6,405 nt of DNA from contig WQRT01000021.1 in the NCBI GenBank assembly GCA_009786625.1, positions 16,335-22,739 of the forward strand. The letters are read 5' to 3'. The notes below the pieces were generated by a model that was given only the letters and a program-made list of their open reading frames with translations, was not told the origin of the DNA and ran no database searches. Of the stretch, positions 1 through 5,662 are shown one piece after another. Within the stretch, counting starts at the first letter, position 1; each line of letters opens with the position of its first letter. The stretch is from Treponema sp. Its GTDB lineage: Bacteria; Spirochaetota; Spirochaetia; Treponematales; Breznakiellaceae. The position numbers and the translations under genes were made by a program.

Positions 1-1
1 G

Positions 2-1423
2 GCGGAAGAGGCTGTTAAAACCGCGCTTAGTCTTGAAGGCGTTTTCAACCCCTATATTCTCGGTAAATCATTTGTGGAAGACATTTTAAAAGTGCCTGAA
101 TCAACATGGTCGCTTCAAGGGTTTAATCTTCTTAAACATCTTGGTTTCAGTTCGCAGGATATTGAAGACGCGGAACTTTTCGCGTGCGGAACAATGGGGC
201 TTGAAGGCGCACCCGGTTTAAAGAAAGAGCATTATTCCGTTTTCGATACCGCGGCTCCTTCCGGCAAGAAAGGTAAAAGATCGATACCGTGGACAGCGCA
301 TATCGGGATGATGGCGGCTGTGCAGCCTTTTATTTCCGGGGCGATATCCAAAACTATAAATATGCCTAACTCCGCGAATTACGATGATGTAAAAGGCGCT
401 TATATGCTTTCGTGGAAGAACGCGCTTAAAGCGGTCGCGCTTTACCGAGACGGATCAAAACTTTCTCAGCCTCTTAACACATTCGCTCCCGGAGCAGATC
501 CGTTAGCTGACACTATATTAAAAGTTGAAAAAGGGCTTGAACTTCCTTCCGTACCGGATCGCAAGAAGGGATCCAACACAAGGGGTTTGAGAAAGCCGCT
601 TCCAAACCGCAGAATGGGTTACACGCAAAAAGCTAAGATCGGCGGACATTCAATTTTTATTAGAACAGGCGAATACGAAGACGGAAATCTTGGCGAGATC
701 TTCCTTGATATGCACAAAGAAGGCGCGGCTTTCCGAAGCCTTTTAAACAGTTTCGCGATCACAGTCTCGCTTGGTTTACAATACGGCGTTCCGCTTGAGG
801 AGTATGTTGACGCGTTTACATTCAGCCGGTTTGAGCCTAACGGAATGGTGCAGGGGCACGATTACGTGAAAATGGCGACGAGCGTTATTGATTATGTTTT
901 CCGCGATTTGGCGATTAGTTATCTGAAACGAAGCGACCTTGGGCAGGTGAAACCCGAAGACCTCGTCGCCACAACGACAAAGAGCGAAGCTGAGATGGGC
1001 GATCCAAAACCACGCGCGGACAAACAAAGCACCGGTTTCAGGCCGAATGCTTCCGTTTCCATACCGTCTGCGGCGCCTGTTAAACCTCAAAAACCGCCGG
1101 TTTCGGGCAGTACCGCTCCAAAAGCTATGATTACGCCGCCGTATTCGCAAAACGCGCCGCAGAATACACCGTTTAATTCTATGCAAAACGCGGCCGCAAA
1201 TATGCCGCATAACGCGCCTCAGATGGCAGCGCAGATTGCGGTAATGGATGAAGCGGGATTTGAAGAATCCTATCCGCAGGAAAGCGAAGTAATAAAAATT
1301 GTACAGGCGCGTATCAAAGGTTACGAAGGAGACGCTTGTTCTTCATGCGGTTCATTTACGCTTGTAAGAAACGGAACGTGCATGAAATGCGACACATGCG
1401 CGAGTACAACAGGCTGTTCCTGA
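2..1423 (+). CDS. nrdJ: Vitamin B12-dependent (class II) ribonucleotide reductase, C-terminal part
   Basis: This is the last 473 residues of adenosylcobalamin-dependent ribonucleoside-diphosphate reductase, a cytoplasmic enzyme that makes deoxyribonucleotides. The reading frame is open to the left edge, so the ATG at 74 is internal. The end of the catalytic barrel is recognisable at 308-367, where MMAAVQPF and [11 protein letters not shown] match the family's phosphate-binding segment. It is followed by [22 protein letters not shown]-type domain spans about 614-920 ([20 protein letters not shown], then [10 protein letters not shown]). Next comes a low-complexity linker rich in Pro, Ala, Asn and Gln (about 998-1243). 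The cysteine tail has codons at 1337, 1346, 1379, 1388, 1397 and 1415, giving two CxxC pairs and a final TTGCS. Family knowledge suggests such tails relay reducing equivalents from thioredoxin and may bind zinc. The gene may be cotranscribed with the methyltransferase 14 bases downstream. The identification is secure; the N-terminal catalytic cysteines lie outside the window. Confidence 0.96.
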   Translation, partial: AEEAVKTALSLEGVFNPYILGKSFVEDILKVPESTWSLQGFNLLKHLGFSSQDIEDAELFACGTMGLEGAPGLKKEHYSVFDTAAPSGKKGKRSIPWTAHIGMMAAVQPFISGAISKTINMPNSANYDDVKGAYMLSWKNALKAVALYRDGSKLSQPLNTFAPGADPLADTILKVEKGLELPSVPDRKKGSNTRGLRKPLPNRRMGYTQKAKIGGHSIFIRTGEYEDGNLGEIFLDMHKEGAAFRSLLNSFAITVSLGLQYGVPLEEYVDAFTFSRFEPNGMVQGHDYVKMATSVIDYVFRDLAISYLKRSDLGQVKPEDLVATTTKSEAEMGDPKPRADKQSTGFRPNASVSIPSAAPVKPQKPPVSGSTAPKAMITPPYSQNAPQNTPFNSMQNAAANMPHNAPQMAAQIAVMDEAGFEESYPQESEVIKIVQARIKGYEGDACSSCGSFTLVRNGTCMKCDTCASTTGCS

Positions 1424-1437
1424 GTAATGTGTAATGA

Positions 1438-2499
1438 TTGATATGCAGTGACCGGCGTGTTTTGGATTTTAATGTTGTGAATTTATTTTACGCGGCGTTT
1501 ATTCCGGGATTGCAGGATGTTGTCTCTGATGTTTTAAAAGAACGCCTTTCTGATTTAAAAATTATAAAACTGGTTGACGGCGCTGTTATTTTTGAGACGG
1601 AAACCACTTACGATAAACTTAACTTTTTTTGTTTTAATAATATTTTCGCGGTTATTGATGTTGCTGAAAAATTTCACACAAAGGCACGGGGGCACGGAGG
1701 AAATATTTTAAATGAGTATATTAATACAGTTACAGAAGGAATTGGCAATACGAATATTATTATTAATAACAGTAAGAATATTCAAAGTTTTAGAATAGTT
1801 GCGTTAAACGAAAATATTCCGGCGGCAATTGATTATAGGCTGCGGGCGCAAGCTGAGAATTATATATCACGTCTTTCCGCACTAAAAGTAAATCGTTCTT
1901 TGCCTGATACGGAGTTTTGGTTTTTACACCGAAGCGAAGGGTTTTGCGTTTTCATGAAACGCCTTACATTGCGTTCTTCGTGGGATAAAACTCTTCACAA
2001 AGGAGAACTGCCGCCGCCTTTGGCGTGGACTTTATGCCGCCTCGCGCGTCTTAAACACAGCGATGCTGTGCTTGATCCGTTTTGCGGTTACGGATCAATC
2101 CCGCAGGAAGCGCTTAAGCATTTTCACGTAACGAATTTTACCGCGTGTGACAATAACAGCGAAGCGGTTTCGTATACACAGTCAAGGTTTAAAAATAATA
2201 AGATTTTTTCTCTGCACAAACGCGATTACTGCGAATTGCCGGCGCTAATCGGTGAAAACAGCATTGACGCTATTGTTACAGATCCGCCGTGGGGGCATTT
2301 CCGCGAAACAAAAGACAGTGATTTTTTACTAAAAATGTCAGATATTTTTTATAAGCTGCTTAAAAAAGGCGGAAGAGCAGTTGTGTTATGTGCAAACGAC
2401 GGTAACTTTACGCAGTTTTCCCGCTTTGAATCTGAAGCTAAAATCCCGATACTTCTATCTGGTAAAAAAGCGCTGATTATAATTTTGAATAAAAATTAA
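1438..2499 (+). CDS. THUMP-type RNA N2-guanine methyltransferase relative (SAM-dependent)
   Basis: This is probably a cytoplasmic SAM-dependent methyltransferase acting on a guanine in rRNA or tRNA, of the RlmL/Trm14/Trm11 kind; the target cannot be read from sequence. The N-terminal half (about residues 15-75, beginning NLFYAAFIPGLQDVVSDVL) resembles the ferredoxin-like/THUMP region of this family. The Rossmann half begins near GELPPPLAWTLCRLARL. Motif I is DPFCGYGSIPQEAL (Asp at residue 213), an acidic residue follows in TACDN, and the catalytic motif IV is TDPPWGHF (Asp 282), with Trp where relatives usually have Tyr. There is no ATG at the 5' end: an in-frame stop at 1435-1437 limits the start to TTG 1438, TTG 1462 or GTG 1477. 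GTG 1477 would give MNLFYAAFIPGL, which fits the family best, but no clear Shine-Dalgarno supports any of them. Residues 79-88 are encoded by a short tandem repeat. The stop codon lies inside the convergent neighbour's stop. Confidence 0.85.
   Translation: MICSDRRVLDFNVVNLFYAAFIPGLQDVVSDVLKERLSDLKIIKLVDGAVIFETETTYDKLNFFCFNNIFAVIDVAEKFHTKARGHGGNILNEYINTVTEGIGNTNIIINNSKNIQSFRIVALNENIPAAIDYRLRAQAENYISRLSALKVNRSLPDTEFWFLHRSEGFCVFMKRLTLRSSWDKTLHKGELPPPLAWTLCRLARLKHSDAVLDPFCGYGSIPQEALKHFHVTNFTACDNNSEAVSYTQSRFKNNKIFSLHKRDYCELPALIGENSIDAIVTDPPWGHFRETKDSDFLLKMSDIFYKLLKKGGRAVVLCANDGNFTQFSRFESEAKIPILLSGKKALIIILNKN
1672..1701. repeat. Short GC-rich tandem repeat inside the methyltransferase gene
   Basis: TTTCACACAA at 1672-1681 is followed by two copies of the 8-base unit RGGCACGG (1682-1689 and 1690-1697) and a partial third, AGG. 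The block is G-rich and stands out in an AT-rich half-gene. It is read in frame as FHTKARGHGG, a basic glycine-rich insert at residues 79-88 after the predicted N-terminal ferredoxin-like unit. From memory, degenerate short repeats of this look (CACGGAGGCACGGAG and similar) are scattered through many bacterial genomes and often give peptides of this flavour when translated. Membership of such a family is inferred; the tandem structure is directly visible. Confidence 0.5.
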
Positions 2500-4124
2500 T
2501 AGATAAATCCAATTGTGATGCCTCCGTACCAGCCCAATATGTTGTTACGTGACATGACCCCCCCTTGCAGTGAAAAGACAAAGCTTAACGGATAAAAATG
2601 TATCTGCGCTCCTGCCAATAGCGATGGATCTGTGTTTTCTGTTAAATCATATTCAAGGCGCGCACTGAGACCGGCGTTTAACCATGCGGCGCGGTAGAGG
2701 ATACCCGTTCCAAGCATTAAGGCTGGAATAAGCCCTTCAGGACCGCGCCAGAAAAGAATAGGGCAGAGTGCCAATGAAAAGCTCCCGCCCAGTGTATTTG
2801 TCAGCTCTAATGATAGCGGCGCGAAAAATCCTACGCCGCGTCCGGGACTCAGAGGAAAAGCCCCCTCGTTTCCCGCCCATGTGTAACTGACGCCGGCCGC
2901 GAAAGCCAGCGGGATGCCGTCACCTCTTAAAAAATTATATTTTACGGAACCAGTTATTCCCCAATCTTCCCTGTAGGGATTTATATTAAAAATGGTAGTA
3001 AGTTCAAGATGGTTTACCGGCGTTACACTCATGCCGAGTTTAAACGGAATATCAAAAACTTCTTTTTGCGCACCATGAAGAATGAAATTCCCCGCAAGAA
3101 CACCGGCATTGAATTGGAAACTTCCCAGCGGAAGAGTATGAGGCAAAGGCGTAAAAGACAATCCTGAAATTCCGCTGTCAAGCGACAATGGAAAAATATT
3201 AACGGAGTAATCAATTTCGGTTTCTATTCTTATCGTTATTATCCGCGGCGTACCACTGTCATCATCATTCTGTGTTAGCTGAAATGCAGACGCTTCCATC
3301 AAAATGGTATAAACGCCTTCGGGCAGCGCCCTTCCCGCAGAGTCCCTGCCGTTCCATAATATTGATTGATACCATGTATCAAAAACATCAAGCTGTCTTT
3401 CGAATACCGCAGCGCCCGCCGCATTTAATATTCTAAATGATGCGGTTCCCGGAGCCGATACATCAAAACGAAAATCTGTAATACCGAGATGACCTGTATT
3501 AAAAGGATTAAATCTGTTTCTTGATAAAGATACATTATCAATACTGAAGACAGCCGGTCTCATATAAATATCTACCGCAGTTGTTTCATTGTTTCTGATT
3601 AGCACGTCCGCGGCAGCGTCTTCCCAGCCAAAAGCGCGAACCCTGATTGTGCGTACCCCAGCGGCAAAATTTAAAACCGCTTTATATTCATGCGAGAGAG
3701 GCGGCGGCTCATTCTGTTCTCTTGATGTTATCTGCGGATTGAACGGAAGATACGCGGGACTTCCTTCGGCTCTGTAAACGGAGAGCATTGCAAACCCGCG
3801 CTCTTCTTCCATCTTGATTAATACAACAAGCCTTCCTGTATTTGAAAGCGTTACATTAAAACGCTTGTCATTATAACCATCTTTAACGAGTCTGATTTGA
3901 TATTCGCCCGCTCCCATGTTTTCAAATCCCACGGGAGTAATCCCGCGCTCAATGCCGTTTATAAAAACTCTTACACCCGGCGGATCTGATTGAATTGTCA
4001 GCCCTCTGCCTTCCGCCTGAATAAAATTATCTTCTGTAATAATGTTTGGCGCGCGCGCCGCAAGCAATGACGGAAAGACGAGAAGAAGGGCAAGCGCCGT
4101 AGTAATTATTTTTTGCCTGAGCAT
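2496..4124 (-). CDS. Secreted PEGA-domain / FlgD-like Ig protein with C-terminal beta-barrel-like region
   Basis: This is a predicted envelope protein of 542 residues with no known enzymatic role. A signal peptide (basic MLRQK, then a hydrophobic stretch to about residue 22, with ARA near 25) points to Sec export. Residues 41-105 form a PEGA domain (SDPPGVRVFINGIERGITP, then GAGEYQIRLVKDGY). A second beta-rich segment lies at about 106-190 and ends in a PEGA-like strand pattern (GVRTIRVRAFGWEDA). Residues about 205-285 look like a FlgD-type Ig domain, with W257-N-G-R-D, then G-R-A-L-P-E-G-V-Y. From about 315 to the end there are alternating hydrophobic strands with Gly and aromatic residues, finishing in GFIY, as in small outer-membrane barrels. 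PEGA domains are usually surface or periplasmic and may bind cell wall or carbohydrate. The start is fixed by the signal peptide. There is no Shine-Dalgarno; a candidate promoter abuts the ATG. The family assignment is confident; the barrel is inferred. Confidence 0.85.
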   Translation of the reverse strand: MLRQKIITTALALLLVFPSLLAARAPNIITEDNFIQAEGRGLTIQSDPPGVRVFINGIERGITPVGFENMGAGEYQIRLVKDGYNDKRFNVTLSNTGRLVVLIKMEEERGFAMLSVYRAEGSPAYLPFNPQITSREQNEPPPLSHEYKAVLNFAAGVRTIRVRAFGWEDAAADVLIRNNETTAVDIYMRPAVFSIDNVSLSRNRFNPFNTGHLGITDFRFDVSAPGTASFRILNAAGAAVFERQLDVFDTWYQSILWNGRDSAGRALPEGVYTILMEASAFQLTQNDDDSGTPRIITIRIETEIDYSVNIFPLSLDSGISGLSFTPLPHTLPLGSFQFNAGVLAGNFILHGAQKEVFDIPFKLGMSVTPVNHLELTTIFNINPYREDWGITGSVKYNFLRGDGIPLAFAAGVSYTWAGNEGAFPLSPGRGVGFFAPLSLELTNTLGGSFSLALCPILFWRGPEGLIPALMLGTGILYRAAWLNAGLSARLEYDLTENTDPSLLAGAQIHFYPLSFVFSLQGGVMSRNNILGWYGGITIGFIY

Positions 4125-4130
4125 GGGTTT

Positions 4131-4159
4131 ATTTTATCATATTATTTGATAACGGTCAG
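4131..4159 (-). promoter_or_regulatory. Candidate sigma70-type promoter for the PEGA gene, predicting a leaderless mRNA
   Basis: On the minus strand, CTGACC (4159-4154, four of six matches to TTGACA) is followed by exactly 17 bases and TAAAAT (4136-4131, five of six matches to TATAAT). The -35 hexamer contains the radC stop codon TGA. The -10 ends six bases before the PEGA gene ATG at 4124, so transcription would begin at or within a base or two of the start codon. That agrees with the absence of a ribosome binding site (the bases before ATG read AAACCC). It is called from consensus match and spacing only. Confidence 0.45.
4134..4152. repeat. Operator-like inverted repeat between radC and the PEGA gene
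   Basis: Perfect 6-base arms TTATCA (4134-4139) and TGATAA (4147-4152) flank a 7-base AT spacer. The repeat lies between the candidate -35 and -10 of the PEGA gene promoter and covers half of the -10, where a repressor would be expected to act. The arms are short and AT-rich, so chance is a real alternative. It has no T-run suited to a terminator. Confidence 0.3.
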
Positions 4160-4863
4160 TATTGCATATTCTCTTGCCCATCCTTCAATTTTCCATTCTC
4201 TCTGAAACTCCACCATGATGTTTCCGTGAAGATGATATGATCGATAAAATGAAGCCCCAATATCCGTGCTGCGGATTGCAGGCGGTTTGTGATCTCATCA
4301 TCCTCAGGCGAGCTTTCAAGCTGTCCCGACGGGTGGTTATGCGCAACGCAGAACGCCGACGCTCTGTCCTGAATGAGGTCGGCGAATACTTCGCGCGGGT
4401 GGACAATTGTTTTGTTGACAAGCCCGATGGTTACGATTCTGACGGCCAGCACTTCATGCGCACCGTTAAGCGACAGGCTGATAAATCTTTCCTGTTTGCG
4501 GTCGGCATTGTGTCTTACAAGAGCGAAAATATCCTTTGGATTTTTTACCTTGACAGAAGACGGACCGAAGCGCCTCCTTCCGAACTCCAGCATTGCGGCG
4601 ATTGAACATGCCTTGATCTGCCCGATCCCGGGCAGCAAAGCGATTTCTTTCACGGAAGGAGTATTCTTGGTTTTCTGCAAGAATTTAAGCAGATCGCTTG
4701 AGAGCCTCCTTACATTTTTTCCGCGGATTCCCGCGTTCAAAAGGATTGACAGTAATTCCCTGTCGGATAAAGCTCCGGGCCCCCGCGCAAGCAGTTTCTC
4801 CCGCGGCCGCTGTTCAGGCTGCATTTTTGTAAAAACTGTTATTTTAATTTCTTTCATACACAT
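4156..4863 (-). CDS. radC: RadC family protein (UPF0758), JAMM/MPN domain
   Basis: This is a full-length RadC homologue of 235 residues. Residues about 16-100 are the helical N-terminal part with a helix-hairpin-helix (LPGIG at 77-81), the sort of element that binds DNA. Residues about 110-230 are the MPN/JAMM fold. HPREVF carries a conserved Glu, and H175-N-H177-P-S-G followed by S185 and D188 reproduces the family's metal-binding HNHPSG...S..D spacing. All visible JAMM ligands are therefore intact. RadC was long called a DNA repair protein; family knowledge no longer supports that firmly, and its biochemical role is unsettled. The start could be ATG 4863 or ATG 4857 (two codons apart). A possible AAGGCGG ribosome site at 4886-4880 sits rather far upstream. 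The gene ends 31 bases before the PEGA gene on the same strand and is divergent from the lipoprotein gene. Confidence 0.95.
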   Translation of the reverse strand: MCMKEIKITVFTKMQPEQRPREKLLARGPGALSDRELLSILLNAGIRGKNVRRLSSDLLKFLQKTKNTPSVKEIALLPGIGQIKACSIAAMLEFGRRRFGPSSVKVKNPKDIFALVRHNADRKQERFISLSLNGAHEVLAVRIVTIGLVNKTIVHPREVFADLIQDRASAFCVAHNHPSGQLESSPEDDEITNRLQSAARILGLHFIDHIIFTETSWWSFRENGKLKDGQENMQY

Positions 4864-4897
4864 ATATGGCGCGGATATGCCGCCTTGCTTGCGAATA

Positions 4898-4903
4898 ATT
4901 GTA
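4898..4903 (-). promoter_or_regulatory. Possible -10 box for radC, with an upstream A-tract
   Basis: Read on the minus strand, this is TACAAT, one mismatch from TATAAT, about 35 bases upstream of the radC ATG. No good -35 hexamer lies 16-18 bases further up. That place is occupied by a run of nine A (T on the plus strand, 4919-4927) followed by AT-rich sequence, which could act as an UP element. The call is weak and rests on one hexamer. Confidence 0.25.
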
Positions 4904-4947
4904 AAATTTTGAAATTAATTTTTTTTTAACGGCGGTTATTGTTATTC

Positions 4948-4976
4948 TTTACGCGGTGAAAATCTCCCGAAATACT
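4948..4976 (+). promoter_or_regulatory. Candidate promoter of the glucosaminidase lipoprotein gene
   Basis: TTTACG (4948-4953, four of six -35 matches) is followed by 17 bases and AATACT (4971-4976, four of six -10 matches). The predicted start near 4983 would give a leader of about 20 bases before the ATG at 5003. The leader has only a poor ribosome site (AATAAG). It is the best-spaced pair I could find on the plus strand of this 139-base divergent intergenic region, in which I see nothing else except the T9 run and the radC -10 candidate. Confidence 0.3.
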
Positions 4977-5002
4977 CACCGGATTTCTGCCGATAATAAG
5001 CT

Positions 5003-5662
5003 ATGTTCCAATTAATCCCACGAATAATAATCTCGATTCTTGTACTGTTTGTAATCCTCTCGTGCGCTACTATTCAGCCGGACGCGGCGGCGGAAAGTTC
5101 AGCCGCAGTATCGGAAGTATCTGAAGAAGGGCGAGCGGTGTCTGTTTCTGATGCAGAAAAACCTCTGCCGCCTGAAATGATAATGGGGCGGGGGAATGTC
5201 AGCGCGGAAAAAATGGCTGGTTTCCTTTTAACCAATAACTCAGGGGCGGACAGCGATTTTGTGCATAATCTCGCGGGGTTTTATGTTTACGAGGCGGCGT
5301 TTGAAGGCGTAAATCACGATATCGCTTTTATTCAGATGTGCCTTGAAACAGGATTTTTGCGGTTCGGCGGGCTTGTACAGCCGCAGTGGAATAATTTCGC
5401 GGGGCTTGGCGCGATTGGGCCGGAACAGCCGGGACTGGTTTTTCCCGATGTGCGTACAGGAGTACGCGCTCATGTTCAGCATCTTAAGGCATACGGAAGC
5501 GCGGAACCTCTTAACGGCGAACTTGTAAATCCGCGTTTTCGTTATGTGCAAAGAGGACGCGCTCCCTCTTACGAAGGGCTTGCCGGTACATGGGCTGCTG
5601 ACAGGCAGTACGGGGTCAAGTTACGTGACATTCTGACAAGGCTTTACGATTATTCATTCTGA
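5003..5662 (+). CDS. Lipoprotein with glucosaminidase (lysozyme-like) domain
   Basis: This is a predicted envelope lipoprotein of 219 residues that may cut peptidoglycan. The N-terminus has a hydrophobic signal with the lipobox I18-L-S-C21, so Cys 21 would be lipidated. Residues 22-60 form an Ala/Ser/Glu-rich tether. About 67-218 is a glucosaminidase-type (GH73-like) fold. Y94-V-Y-E-A-A is in the first helix. QMCLETGFLRFGG carries the likely catalytic Glu 115. NNFAGLGAIG stands where relatives usually have NNLFGIK. The end (FPDVRTGVRAHVQHLKAYGS, then GTWAADRQYGVKLRDILTRLYDYS) has the normal family look. No separate cell-wall-binding domain is present. The C-terminal helix is conserved-looking to the last residue, so the 47-base overlap with the convergent transporter gene is likely real. 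Muramidase or glucosaminidase specificity cannot be decided from sequence. Confidence 0.85.
   Translation: MFQLIPRIIISILVLFVILSCATIQPDAAAESSAAVSEVSEEGRAVSVSDAEKPLPPEMIMGRGNVSAEKMAGFLLTNNSGADSDFVHNLAGFYVYEAAFEGVNHDIAFIQMCLETGFLRFGGLVQPQWNNFAGLGAIGPEQPGLVFPDVRTGVRAHVQHLKAYGSAEPLNGELVNPRFRYVQRGRAPSYEGLAGTWAADRQYGVKLRDILTRLYDYSF

Noticed and set aside
776..1210. 144-codon minus-strand open frame opposite nrdJ
   Set aside because: It is Arg-rich and lies opposite the NrdJ TSCPD region and linker; composition is that of an antisense shadow.
1409..1424. Possible terminator hairpin at the nrdJ end (AACAG/CTGTT)
   Set aside because: The stem is very short and no T-run follows; the next gene begins within 14 bases on the same strand.
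1752..1783. Repeated GAATATT(C) in the AT-rich part of the methyltransferase gene
   Set aside because: A short AT-rich coincidence within coding sequence; spacing and context suggest no function.
4868..4884. Small hairpin (GCGG-ATATG-CCGC) in the radC leader near a possible ribosome site
   Set aside because: The stem is only four base pairs and cannot be told from chance; no riboswitch-like structure surrounds it.
4373..4912. 179-codon plus-strand open frame opposite radC, and another at 4237-4605
   Set aside because: radC is intact with all family motifs on the other strand; these frames have no recognisable domain and no ribosome site.
5240..5551. Minus-strand open frame opposite the glucosaminidase domain, with a plus-frame shadow at 5343-5528
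   Set aside because: The lipoprotein frame has a signal, lipobox and family motifs; the others have none.
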